Source of the DNA: Novilysobacter antarcticus
Lineage (GTDB): Bacteria > Pseudomonadota > Gammaproteobacteria > Xanthomonadales > Xanthomonadaceae
Reading direction: 5' to 3'
Length of the DNA stretch: 64,000 nt
Assembly: GCF_019802285.1 (NCBI RefSeq)
Contig: NZ_JAIEUJ010000003.1
Coordinates: 186,001 to 250,000 of the forward strand
Shown here: positions 29,317 through 38,778 of the stretch, in pieces
How positions within the stretch are numbered: the stretch's first letter is position 1
Layout of the letters: each line of letters begins with the position of its first letter
The notes under the pieces: model-generated
Database searches by the model: none
What the model was told of the DNA's origin: nothing
The model's input: the letters and a program-made list of their open reading frames with translations, nothing else
Program-made: the position numbers and the translations under genes

Positions 29317-30735
29317 ATGCTACGACCACACACCGCGCTCCTCACGGCAGCGCTGACACTGGCACTGGGCGTTGCGACGTCCACTGCCGACGCGCGCGCC
29401 TCCGCGCTCCCCGACCCCTACCCAAGCACCTATCAGGTCATCGCCTCGCCCGCCGTCCTGATCCAGGGCGCCACCGTGCTCACCGGCACCGGCGAGCGGA
29501 TGGACGGCGCCGACGTGCTGATGGTGGACGGGCGAATCGCCGGGGTGGGTCAGAACCTGTCCGTGCCGGCCAACACCGCCGTCGTGGACGGACGCAACAA
29601 GTGGGTCACCCCCGGCATCATCGACGTGCACTCGCACCTGGGCGTGTACCCCAGTCCGGGCGTGCGCGCGCACAGCGACGGCAACGAGATGACAGCGCCG
29701 GTGACCGCCGCGGTCTGGGCCGAGCATTCGGTCTGGCCCCAGGATCCGGGCTTCAACGCCGCCCGCGCCGGCGGCATCACCTCGCTGCAGATCCTCCCGG
29801 GCTCGGCGAACCTGATCGGCGGCCGGGGAGTGACGTTGAAGAACGTGCCCGCGGTCAGCTATCAGGCAATGAAGTTTCCCGGCGCCCCGTGGGGGCTGAA
29901 GATGGCCTGCGGCGAGAATCCCAAGCGCGTCTACGGCGAAAAGGGCGGTCCGGCGACGCGCATGGGCAACGTCGCCGGCTATCGGGCCGCGTTCATCGAG
30001 GCCGCCGAGTACCTGAAAAAGAACGGCGGCGGCAACGATTCGGCGAAGAAGAAACGCGGCTGGGGCAAGCCCGACGAAGCCGAAAGCGCCGGCAAGCAGG
30101 ACCTGAAGCTGGAAACCCTGGCCGGCGCAATCAACGGCGACATCCGCGTGCACATCCACTGCTACCGCGCCGATGAGATGGCCACGATGCTCGATCTGGC
30201 TGACGAGTTCGGCTTTCGCATCGCCGCCTTCCACCACGGCGTGGAGGCCTACAAGATTGCCGACAAACTGGCCCAGTCCGGCACCTGCGCCGCGCTCTGG
30301 TCCGACTGGTGGGGCTTCAAGCTGGAAGCCTTCGACGGCATCCAGGAAAACCTGGCGCTGGTCGACCGCCAGCCCGGCAGCTGCGCGATCCTGCACAGTG
30401 ATTCGGCCGACGACATCCAGCGCCTCAACCAGGAGGCCGCCAAGGTGATGGCGCACGCGCAACTGGCCGGCATCGAGATCGCGCCCGAGCGCGCAATCCA
30501 GTGGCTGACCGCCAATCCGGCCAAATCCATGGGCATCGCCGATCAGACCGGCACCCTGGAAACGGGAAAAATGGCCGACGTGGTGCTCTGGAGCGGCAAC
30601 CCCTTCAGCGTGTACACCAAGGCCGAGCAGGTCTATATCGACGGCGCGCGCGTGCACGACATCAACGATGCTTCCCGCCGGGCGACCTCCGACTTCATGC
30701 TCGGCCAGCCCGCCACCACCGGAGGTGCCCTGTGA
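29317..30735 (+). CDS. Exported metal-dependent amidohydrolase
   Basis: A 472-residue periplasmic amidohydrolase with a signal peptide (about 1-27, ending TADARA). The metal motif is intact: GIIDVHSHLG carries the H-x-H pair. Later ligands include HIHCYRADE, AFHHGVE, and the aspartate in LHSDSADD. The C-terminal composite beta-sheet reads GTLETGKMADVVLWSGNPFSVY. The substrate is unknown; imidazolonepropionase-like and dipeptidase-like enzymes share this form. GGGGAAAA precedes the ATG. The next gene starts inside its stop (GTGA at 30732), so the two are made together. Confidence 0.88.
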   Translation: MLRPHTALLTAALTLALGVATSTADARASALPDPYPSTYQVIASPAVLIQGATVLTGTGERMDGADVLMVDGRIAGVGQNLSVPANTAVVDGRNKWVTPGIIDVHSHLGVYPSPGVRAHSDGNEMTAPVTAAVWAEHSVWPQDPGFNAARAGGITSLQILPGSANLIGGRGVTLKNVPAVSYQAMKFPGAPWGLKMACGENPKRVYGEKGGPATRMGNVAGYRAAFIEAAEYLKKNGGGNDSAKKKRGWGKPDEAESAGKQDLKLETLAGAINGDIRVHIHCYRADEMATMLDLADEFGFRIAAFHHGVEAYKIADKLAQSGTCAALWSDWWGFKLEAFDGIQENLALVDRQPGSCAILHSDSADDIQRLNQEAAKVMAHAQLAGIEIAPERAIQWLTANPAKSMGIADQTGTLETGKMADVVLWSGNPFSVYTKAEQVYIDGARVHDINDASRRATSDFMLGQPATTGGAL

Positions 30736-32033
30736 AGCGCCTCGCCATGAGGTCGCTGGCTGCGGCCGTGCTGGCCCTGTGCGCACTCCCTGCCACCGCG
30801 CAGGAGTTGCTGATCCGCAACGCCACCGTGCATACCGGCTCGAGCCCGGCCACCTTGACCAACACCGACGTGCTCGTCAGCGGCGGCGTCATCCGGCAGA
30901 TGGGTGCGGCACTGACCGCCCCGGCCGGCGTCCGCGTCGTCGAGGCCAACGAGCGCCGGCTGACCCCGGGGCTGTTCGGCGGGGTCACTGGTATCGGCAT
31001 CGAGGAGGTCTCCGGCGAGCGGTCGACCGTGGACAGCCGGCTCGGGCTGGGCGCAGCGGGCATGCCGGTGCGACCGGAGTTCGACGTGACGCTGGCCTAC
31101 AACCCCGACTCCCTGCTGCTGCCGGTTGCCCGCATCGAGGGCATTGGCTGGACCCTGGTGAGCGCCGGCAGTGACAGCGAGGGCTCGATCATCGGTGGTC
31201 AGGGCGGTGTGTTCCGCCTCGACGGCAGCGCGGATCCGATCGGACCAAAAGTCCTGTATGTCGATATCGGGGCGGATGCGGCCGGACTGAGCGGGCACTC
31301 GCGCGCCGCGCAGTGGATGATCCTGGACCAGCTCGTGGACGAGGTGCGCGGCCGGATCCCGGGCGACGCCAAGGTGGCATTGCTGACGCCTGCCGGACGC
31401 AAATCCCTGGCCACCTATCTCGACAACGGCGGCCGCGTCCTGGTTGGCGTGGATCGCGCCGCCGATATCCGCCAGCTGTTGCGCTGGTCGGCGAAAAACA
31501 AGGTGAAGATCGCCATTCTTGGCGGCGCTGAGGCCTGGAAACTGGCGCGCGAGTTGGCCGCTGCCGACGTGGCGGTGTTCGTCAATCCGCTGGACACCTT
31601 GCCGGGCGGTTTCGACCAGATCGGTGCGACGCCGGAAAACGCCGCTCGGCTGGCAGCGGCCGGCGTGGCGGTTGGCTTCAGCCAGAGCGGCGACGGGTCC
31701 CACAATGCGCGCAAGATCCGCCAGGCGGCGGGCAATGCCGTGGCCAACGGTCTGCCCTGGGAGGCCGGCGTCGCCGGATTGACCTCGGTGCCGGCGAAGG
31801 TCTTTGGTGTCGCTGACACGCTGGGCAGCATCGCCGTCGGCAAGCGCGCCGACCTGGTGCTGTGGAGCGGCGACCCGCTGGAGGTCAACGCGGTGGCCAC
31901 CCAGGTCTGGTTCGACGGCAAACCGATCCAGATGCGCAGCCGGCAGACGGATCTGCGGGACCGATATCTGCAGCCGCACGTTCCGGCCGAGCGCGGCGGC
32001 CTGCCGCCGGCGTATCCAGCGGCAGTGCGTTAG
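30732..32033 (+). CDS. Amidohydrolase-like protein lacking the metal site
   Basis: A 433-residue exported protein (signal peptide 1-23, ending PATAQE) with an amidohydrolase fold: an N-terminal beta-sheet (LLIRNATVHTGSSPATLTNTDVLV in parts) and the C-terminal GSIAVGKRADLVLWSGDPLEV. At the place of the D-x-H-x-H metal motif it has TPGLFGGVTGIG, with no histidine, and no replacement ligands are evident; near the usual catalytic Asp it has GFSQSGDGSHNARKIRQA. It is therefore probably a non-catalytic or regulatory partner of the upstream enzyme, with which it overlaps by GTGA. The start codon is GTG. Paired genes of this type exist in other proteobacteria, but the role of the second protein is unknown to me. 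Confidence 0.82.
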   Translation: MKRLAMRSLAAAVLALCALPATAQELLIRNATVHTGSSPATLTNTDVLVSGGVIRQMGAALTAPAGVRVVEANERRLTPGLFGGVTGIGIEEVSGERSTVDSRLGLGAAGMPVRPEFDVTLAYNPDSLLLPVARIEGIGWTLVSAGSDSEGSIIGGQGGVFRLDGSADPIGPKVLYVDIGADAAGLSGHSRAAQWMILDQLVDEVRGRIPGDAKVALLTPAGRKSLATYLDNGGRVLVGVDRAADIRQLLRWSAKNKVKIAILGGAEAWKLARELAAADVAVFVNPLDTLPGGFDQIGATPENAARLAAAGVAVGFSQSGDGSHNARKIRQAAGNAVANGLPWEAGVAGLTSVPAKVFGVADTLGSIAVGKRADLVLWSGDPLEVNAVATQVWFDGKPIQMRSRQTDLRDRYLQPHVPAERGGLPPAYPAAVR

Positions 32034-32046
32034 TAGAAGCGCCGAG

Positions 32047-32130
32047 GACGCATACCCTTGGGTGCGAATGTCCCCCGGCACCGGTGAAGCCGGTGCCTCC
32101 TCCTTTACTTCACACCCAAGGGCATGCATC
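32047..32130 (+). repeat. Nested palindromic element, copy A (3' of the amidohydrolase pair)
   Basis: Outer arms 32047-32068 and 32109-32130 pair at 19 of 22 positions. Inside are the linkers GCGAATGTCCCCCGGC (32064-32079) and GCCTCCTCCTTTA (32095-32107). The centre is a stem GGCACCGG/CCGGTGCC (32077-32084 with 32090-32097). It begins 13 bp after the stop at 32033, in the same orientation as that gene. Copy B has the same linkers but different arms and a different inner stem. Confidence 0.85.
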
Positions 32131-32196
32131 CCCGACGTTACGTAGTGGCGGCGGTTGCAGAAGGTAAACCCGGCGGCTGTGCACCGACAGCGCAGG

Positions 32197-32294
32197 GGCG
32201 GGACCTGCCGGCCTTCGGGGCGAAATAAAGGAGGAGGCCTCCGCCGCAGGCGGAGGCCGGGGGACATTCGCCGCGAAGGTCGGCAGGTCCCGCC
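32197..32294 (-). repeat. Nested palindromic element, copy B (3' of the DUF885 gene)
   Basis: Outer arms 32197-32224 and 32267-32294 pair at 26 of 28 positions. The linkers match copy A exactly, read on the minus strand: GCGAATGTCCCCCGGC (32271-32256) and GCCTCCTCCTTTA (32238-32226). The inner stem is GGCCTCCGCC/GGCGGAGGCC (32236-32245 with 32249-32258) around GCA. It starts 6 bp after the DUF885 stop, in sense with that gene. Confidence 0.87.
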
Positions 32295-32300
32295 TCAACC

Positions 32301-34175
32301 TCACCCGGCCTTTTTCTCGCCAGCGATCCACTGGTCGATACGCCGCTCCAGCAGGGTGAGCGGCATTGCACCGCCGCCGAGCACGGCATCGTGGAAACCG
32401 CGGATGTCGAAGTCATCGCCCAACTCGGCTTCGGCCTTGGCGCGCAGCTCCTGGATCTTGATCATGCCGATCTTGTAGGCCGTAGCCTGGCCGGGCCAGG
32501 TGATGTAGCGACGCACCTCGGCCTCAACCGCCTCCGTCGGGATTGAGCTGTTCTCGGCGAAATACGCCACCGCCTGCTGCTGGGTCCAGCCCTTGGCATG
32601 CATCCCGGTATCGACCACCAGGCGGATCGCGCGCCACATCTCCGACGTCAGCCGGCCGTACTCCGAGTACGGGTCGGTGTAGGTGCCCGGCATCTCACGC
32701 GCAAGCCACTCGGCGTACAGGCCCCAGCCCTCGGCGTAGGCGGTGAACCCGGCTTGTTTGCGGAATTCCGGCACGCCGTCCAGTTCCTGCGCGATGGCGA
32801 TCTGCATGTGATGGCCCGGCAGTCCCTCGTGGTACGCGATCACCTCCAGCTCCGTCTTGGGCATCGCGTTCATGTCCGACAGGTGCGCGTAGTACACGCC
32901 CGGACGACTGCCATCGGGCGTGCTCGGGTAATAGTGCTGCGCCGCGCCGTCGACCTCGCGGAACGCCTCCACGCGCTTGACCACGATGTCCGCCTTGGGC
33001 AGCAGGCCGAAGTAGTTCGGCAACTGCTGCTTGATGGTGGCGATCGCCTTGCTGGCGTCGTCGATGTACGCCTGGCGCCCGGCATCGGTGTTGGGATACT
33101 TGAACTGCGGGTCGGTCCGCATGAAGTGGAAGAACGCCTGCAGATCTCCCTTGAAGCCGACTCGCTCTTTGAGCGCTTCCATCTCGCCGCGGATACGAAC
33201 CACCTCGTCCAGACCGATCTGGTGCACCTGATCCGGGGTGAGGTTGGTGGTGGTCGATGCCTGCAGGCGCTGGGCGTAATAGGCCTTGCCATCGGGATGC
33301 GTGGTGCCGACGCCGGACGGATTCTCCCGCGCGTTCGGGAGGTCCGCCTTGAACCACTCCAGCACCTCGGCATAGGCCGGCTGCACTGCCTCCACCAGCG
33401 CCGCGCGCGCTTGGGCCTTCAGCTCGGACGCGCGCGCCGCGTCGATCTTTCCGGCCTTCACCAGCGCATCGGCCTTGGCCTGCGCATCGGCCCACAACGC
33501 GCTGTCGGCCCCTTCGGTGAACGGCGCGCCGGTAACCACCTTGCCGCCCTGCTCGATCACCCCCTCATGGGCGAAACGCGGCGGCCGGATGCCCTTCTTC
33601 GCGGACGCGCGGACCTGGTCCATCAACTGCCCGAATGCGCGCGGCGCCGCACGCAAACGCGCGATGTAGGCGAGGTAGTCCGACTCGTCGTCCACCTTGT
33701 GGAAATTGATCAGGAACGTCGGCAACTGCGACTGCATGCCGCCCATCTGCTCGAACGGGTACTGGTGGTCCACAAACCGGTGGCCGGCCTTGGACTGCTC
33801 GACCTGATACTTGAACAGGTCCCACGACAGTTGGGCGTCATCCCCCAGGGCGTCGTAATCGAAACTCGACTGCATCTCCTCCAGCGCGGCAACCTCCCAG
33901 GCCAGTTGGCGTTCGCCGGCCGCGCGCGACATGTCGTCGATCTCGGAGTAGCGGTCCTTTCGCCCGAGGAACGTCATCTGGATGGGACTGAACTGGAGTT
34001 GCTCCTCATACTTGCGCTCGAACCACGCGTTGAGCCGCGCGTCCTCGGTGGCGGCCTGGACAGCAGAGGTCTGGGGGGCTGTGGCGGTAGGCGCCTGGGT
34101 TTTTGTCGGCGCGCCGGTCGAGCACGCGACGCACAGGGCAAGGGACAACGCGGAGACGGCAAGGATGCGACGCAT
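32301..34175 (-). CDS. DUF885 family lipoprotein (putative metallopeptidase)
   Basis: A 624-residue lipoprotein. The signal peptide (MRRILAVSALSLALCVACS) ends in a lipobox with Cys19. The mature part is mostly helical and contains the zinc-peptidase-like stretch YHEGLPGHHMQIAIAQEL, followed by TAYAEGWGLYAEWLAREM, the two sequence hallmarks of DUF885. HEGLPGHH resembles a modified HExxH site and a peptidase role is plausible but not proven. I chose the ATG at 34173-34175, which has GGAG upstream and gives the lipobox; the frame is open to 34256. Copy B of the palindromic element follows its stop. Confidence 0.88.
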   Translation of the reverse strand: MRRILAVSALSLALCVACSTGAPTKTQAPTATAPQTSAVQAATEDARLNAWFERKYEEQLQFSPIQMTFLGRKDRYSEIDDMSRAAGERQLAWEVAALEEMQSSFDYDALGDDAQLSWDLFKYQVEQSKAGHRFVDHQYPFEQMGGMQSQLPTFLINFHKVDDESDYLAYIARLRAAPRAFGQLMDQVRASAKKGIRPPRFAHEGVIEQGGKVVTGAPFTEGADSALWADAQAKADALVKAGKIDAARASELKAQARAALVEAVQPAYAEVLEWFKADLPNARENPSGVGTTHPDGKAYYAQRLQASTTTNLTPDQVHQIGLDEVVRIRGEMEALKERVGFKGDLQAFFHFMRTDPQFKYPNTDAGRQAYIDDASKAIATIKQQLPNYFGLLPKADIVVKRVEAFREVDGAAQHYYPSTPDGSRPGVYYAHLSDMNAMPKTELEVIAYHEGLPGHHMQIAIAQELDGVPEFRKQAGFTAYAEGWGLYAEWLAREMPGTYTDPYSEYGRLTSEMWRAIRLVVDTGMHAKGWTQQQAVAYFAENSSIPTEAVEAEVRRYITWPGQATAYKIGMIKIQELRAKAEAELGDDFDIRGFHDAVLGGGAMPLTLLERRIDQWIAGEKKAG

Positions 34176-34193
34176 GGGCACTCCAGGTGGCGT

Positions 34194-34211
34194 GGGAGCG
34201 ACACCGCTCCC
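34194..34211. repeat. Short hairpin with GTGGGAGCG core
   Basis: GGGAGCG (34194-34200) pairs perfectly with CGCTCCC (34205-34211) around ACAC, in the 77-bp gap between two minus-strand genes. The core GTGGGAGC also appears at 58156-58162, and GGGAGCGGC at 28579-28587, which suggests a dispersed REP-like motif. It may also end transcription of the upstream gene. Confidence 0.5.
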
Positions 34212-34252
34212 GGGAAACCGATCATGCCACCGCCGCAGGGGGCCGGGCGCCC

Positions 34253-34957
34253 TCACTTGCGCTCCAGCGTCCAGACAGGCTCAAGCACATTCTCGGCGCG
34301 GGGAATCGCGACGTTCACACTTAGGGGCATGACGCCCTTGGTGCCCACGGGCGTGTAGGAGCCCTCGAGCAAGAGCGAGCCGGCCACGACGTCGCTTTCC
34401 AGCTCATCGAGTGTCAGGCTGCCACCGCTCACGGTGCCGGTCGCGTAGGTATCCGACTGGTCGCCCTCACCGGCCCTGACCAGCTTGAATACACCCAGGA
34501 AGTCCCCGCTCTGGGACGCGTCGATGTGCTCCTCGCCGAAAATCGCTCCCGAGACCGGCCCCGGCTCCTTCGCGCCGATGTGGGCCAGGATGACGCACAG
34601 CACGGTGACCTCCTCGCTCTGGTCGAGCAGGATGCCCTGCATTCCGACCATGTAGCTGCCCCGGCCGTCGTCACCGTAGCCCGTGCCACCGGCAATGCCG
34701 CTGCTGATTCCTCCCTGCATCGTGCCCCTCGTCAGGGGCAGGTCAGGGTTGTCGGCGACCAGTTGCCGGTATTGGTCCAGGTCGAACTCCGCGGGCGGAA
34801 ACGCACACGTCGTCGGGCCGAGCATCTCGAACATGAAGTCGGCCTGCGACTCCATCGCCGCAGCCGGTGCCGCTGCCAAGATCGCCGCCAGTACGGCTGG
34901 TACCAAGGCCCACAACGCCATGTCGGGCGCCCGAAAAACCCTCACGCGTCGTGCCAT
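34253..34957 (-). CDS. Hypothetical exported protein
   Basis: A protein of 234 residues that I do not recognise. A charged N-terminus (MARRVRVFRAPD) and a hydrophobic run ending AAAPAAAM (about 12-36) form a signal peptide. The mature part is acidic, with two widely spaced cysteines (in GPTTCAFPP and TVLCVILAH), a glycine-rich stretch (GGISSGIAGGTGYGDDGRGSY), and beta-rich sequence near the end. The start at 34957 has GGGAG nine bases upstream; an in-frame extension to 35050 lacks support. It could be transcribed with the DUF885 gene, 77 bp downstream. Role unknown. Confidence 0.7.
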   Translation of the reverse strand: MARRVRVFRAPDMALWALVPAVLAAILAAAPAAAMESQADFMFEMLGPTTCAFPPAEFDLDQYRQLVADNPDLPLTRGTMQGGISSGIAGGTGYGDDGRGSYMVGMQGILLDQSEEVTVLCVILAHIGAKEPGPVSGAIFGEEHIDASQSGDFLGVFKLVRAGEGDQSDTYATGTVSGGSLTLDELESDVVAGSLLLEGSYTPVGTKGVMPLSVNVAIPRAENVLEPVWTLERK

Positions 34958-35141
34958 AAACGATTTCTCCCTAGCTCGGAATTCAATGCGCACGCGCTGA
35001 CCGTGCCCCTGGATATACGCCTCGACGGTGATGCATCCGGACACGGCCACGTGCCGGCGCAGAGCGCTGCGCCCGACCTGCGTTCACCGTGACCCGATGG
35101 CGCCGGCCGTAAGCTGGCGTCATTCCATCCAGAGATTCCGC

Positions 35142-35486
35142 ATGGCCACTCGCTACTACATCACCCTGCCCGACGGGGCGCGCGCACGCGGCGCCGATCC
35201 GGACCTGTCCTTCACCGCCCAGAGCGGCGAGGGCTTCGCCGCCGAACTGCAGTCCGCCTTGCGCGGGAACACCCTGTTCGAGCGCTGGCGCCTCAAGCAG
35301 GACGAGCCTGACGAGGTCGACCGGTCGCTCGCTGCGACGGACCCGGACGCAACGGTGGAAGGTGCGCAGCGCGACCTGCATATCGACCTGGTGGTGACCA
35401 CCAGCATCCCCGGCGCGGTGCTGAAACAGCGCCTGCGTTTGTTGGCCGGCAGCGCGTGGGAACTGCGCGACGTCAAGGCGGCCTGA
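35142..35486 (+). CDS. Hypothetical small protein
   Basis: A 114-residue soluble protein with no family that I recognise. It opens MATRYYITLPDGARARGADP and contains a charged middle and a beta-like end (DLHIDLVVTTSIPGAVLKQRLRLL in parts: DLHIDLVVTTS, VLKQRLRLL). There is no signal peptide and no cysteine. The codon pattern is that of a real gene. It lies 7 bp before the DUF71 gene on the same strand, so the two probably form an operon. The ATG at 35142 is chosen over an upstream in-frame start at 35028, since that extension has poor coding quality. Confidence 0.65.
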   Translation: MATRYYITLPDGARARGADPDLSFTAQSGEGFAAELQSALRGNTLFERWRLKQDEPDEVDRSLAATDPDATVEGAQRDLHIDLVVTTSIPGAVLKQRLRLLAGSAWELRDVKAA

Positions 35487-35493
35487 GCCGCCG

Positions 35494-36174
35494 ATGCCCC
35501 GCAAGATCCTGCTCGCGTGGAGTGGCGGCAAGGACGCCGCCTGGACCCTGCACCATCTGCGCGGCCGCGACGATGTCGAGGTCGTCGGACTGCTGACCAC
35601 ACTCAATAGCGACTTCCAGCGCGTCGCGATGCACGGCATCCGCCGCGATGTGTTGCTGGCCCAGGCCGCGGCAACCGGCCTGCCGTTGCTGGAGTCGATG
35701 ATTCCGCACGGCTCCGACAACCACGTCTACGAAACCGCGTTCGCCGCCACCCTGTCCGAGGCGAGCCAGCGCTGGCCAGGAATCGACACCATCGCCTTTG
35801 GCGATCTGCTGCTGGCCGATGTGCGTGCGTGGCGCGAGGCGTTGTGCGCACGCCATGGCTGGAACATCCTGACCCCGCTGTTCGGTCGCGATACCACCGC
35901 ACTGGCGCAGGAGATGCTCGATGGCGGATTGCGTACTTACCTGTGTTGCGTTGATACCCAGCAGTTGGACGCACGCTTTGCCGGCCGCCTGTTCGATGCG
36001 GAACTGCTGGCCGAGTTGCCGGCCGGGGCGGACCCCTGCGGCGAGAACGGCGAGTTCCACACTTTGGTCGAAGACGGCCCGATGTTCACCGGGCCGTTGC
36101 GCCTGCAGCGCGGGGAAACCGTGCTGCGCGACGGGCGCTTCGCGTTTACCGACTACGCCCTTACCGACCGATAG
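35494..36174 (+). CDS. DUF71 / diphthine--ammonia ligase-like ATP-binding protein
   Basis: A 226-residue PP-loop ATPase of the DUF71 (Dph6-like, MJ0570) family. The PP-loop reads LAWSGGKDAAWTL at residues 6-18. The second family motif, IAFGDLLLADVRAWREALC, and the C-terminal DPCGENGEFHTLVEDGP are both clear. In eukaryotes and archaea the enzyme amidates diphthine on elongation factor 2; bacteria have no diphthamide, so the substrate here must be different and is unknown. It follows a hypothetical gene by 7 bp and is convergent with fghA, with only 7 bp between their stops. Confidence 0.85.
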   Translation: MPRKILLAWSGGKDAAWTLHHLRGRDDVEVVGLLTTLNSDFQRVAMHGIRRDVLLAQAAATGLPLLESMIPHGSDNHVYETAFAATLSEASQRWPGIDTIAFGDLLLADVRAWREALCARHGWNILTPLFGRDTTALAQEMLDGGLRTYLCCVDTQQLDARFAGRLFDAELLAELPAGADPCGENGEFHTLVEDGPMFTGPLRLQRGETVLRDGRFAFTDYALTDR

Positions 36175-36181
36175 CCCAGCC

Positions 36182-37012
36182 TCAGCCCTTCATCGCCTTG
36201 GCGTGGTGGGCAATGTGCTCGCCGATGAAGCTGGCGATGAAGTAGTAGCTGTGGTCATAGCCGGGCTGCATGCGCAGGGTCAGGGGATGGCCGGCGACCT
36301 CGCAGGCCTGCTGCAGCAAATGCGGCCGCAACTGCTCATCGAGGAAGTTGTCCGCATCGCCCTGATCGACCAGCAGTGGCAGCCGCTCACCGGCCTTCGC
36401 AACCAGCGCGGTGGCATCCCACTGCTTCCATGCCTCGCGGTCGTCGCCCAGATACGCGCTGAACGCCTTCTCGCCCCACGGCACCTGGCTGGGCGCGACG
36501 ATCGGCGAGAACGCCGACACGCTGCGGAACATGCCCGGGTTGCGCAGCGCGATCACCAGCGCGCCGTGGCCACCCATCGAGTGGCCGCTGATGCCGCGCG
36601 CGGTGGTGGTCGGAAAATGCGCATCCACCAGCGCCGGCAACTCTTGGGTGATGTAGTCGTACATACGGTAGTGCTTGGCCCACGGCTCGCGCGTCGCGTT
36701 GAGGTAGAAGCCCGCGCCCTGACCGAGGTCGTAGGCCTCGTCATCGGCGACACCCTCGCCGCGCGGGCTGCTGTCAGGCGCGATCAGGATCACCCCGTGC
36801 TTGGCCGCATACGCCTGCGCGCCGGCCTTGGTGATGAAGTTCTGCTCGTTGCAGGTCAGCCCCGACAACCAGTAAAGCACCGGGCACGGCCCCTGTTTGG
36901 CCTGTGGCGGCAGGTAGACCGCGAAGTTCATGTCCACGCCCAATGTACTAGACGCGTGCTGCCAGACTTCCTGGCTGCCGCCAAAACTGGCGTGCTGTTC
37001 AATCTGTTTCAT
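36182..37012 (-). CDS. fghA: S-formylglutathione hydrolase
   Basis: An esterase-D family serine hydrolase of 276 residues that splits S-formylglutathione to formate and glutathione, the second step of glutathione-dependent formaldehyde removal. The nucleophile elbow is [11 protein letters not shown], and the catalytic histidine is probably the one in YDHSYYF near the end. The oxyanion-side [12 protein letters not shown] is typical. It starts 16 bp after frmA and completes the frmR-frmA-fghA operon. Confidence 0.95.
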   Translation of the reverse strand: MKQIEQHASFGGSQEVWQHASSTLGVDMNFAVYLPPQAKQGPCPVLYWLSGLTCNEQNFITKAGAQAYAAKHGVILIAPDSSPRGEGVADDEAYDLGQGAGFYLNATREPWAKHYRMYDYITQELPALVDAHFPTTTARGISGHSMGGHGALVIALRNPGMFRSVSAFSPIVAPSQVPWGEKAFSAYLGDDREAWKQWDATALVAKAGERLPLLVDQGDADNFLDEQLRPHLLQQACEVAGHPLTLRMQPGYDHSYYFIASFIGEHIAHHAKAMKG

Positions 37013-37028
37013 GACTCACCTCTGCCAA

Positions 37029-38427
<1,399 letters not shown>

Positions 38428-38443
38428 GGAGCGGGGCCTCGGA

Positions 38444-38460
38444 TACTGGGGGAGAGTATA
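38444..38460 (-). promoter_or_regulatory. FrmR operator overlapping the frm promoter -10
   Basis: TACTGGGGGAGAGTA (38444-38458) matches 14 of 15 positions of the RcnR/FrmR-type site TACT-G6-N-AGTA. On the minus strand TATACT (38460-38455) is a good -10, with a weak TTTCGA 17 bases before it. The operator covers the -10, so bound FrmR would block RNA polymerase. Confidence 0.75.
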
Positions 38461-38778
38461 CATCCCCGCAGCGAGCATCGAAACGCTTGAGCCGGCCCGG
38501 ATAATCAGCGGTGCCGGCTTTCGGCCAAGAGCAGTCCTTGGCGTCTGCGCTCGACAGCGGCTGATGAGGCGAGCCCAGCAAGTTGCAGGGTGCGACCGCC
38601 GAGTAGCAAAACAAACCTCCGGCACTGCAAATAGCGATGCATCGTGGCTTTGCTAGCGTAAGGTTGACTGCGGATTGAGATGGATGTTGCTAGTCGGTAG
38701 CTCTCATACGTTGAAAGGGACGGTGCGCCGCAATCGTGCCGATATCCTTTTCAGATTAAACACAGAAGACCATTCGTC
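38461..38778. other. Intergenic region between frmR and the flavoenzyme gene
   Basis: About 318 bp without a supported gene. G+C falls along its length toward the flavoenzyme. The left end carries the upstream part of the frm promoter. TTGACT at 38664-38669 is a possible -35 for the flavoenzyme gene, but I see no convincing -10. I see no repeat, tRNA or integrase fragment. This is the left junction of the probably acquired segment. Confidence 0.5.

Noticed and set aside
29320..30786. Open frame of 488 codons opposite the first amidohydrolase
   Set aside because: The plus strand holds the metal motif, signal peptide and a GTGA-coupled neighbour; the antisense frame has none.
32034..32300. CRISPR array
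   Set aside because: There are only two repeat copies, in opposite orientation and with internal palindromes; no regular spacers and no cas genes.
38461..38778. A tRNA or att site as the landing point of the acquired segment
   Set aside because: No cloverleaf, no direct repeat of the junctions and no integrase gene could be found.
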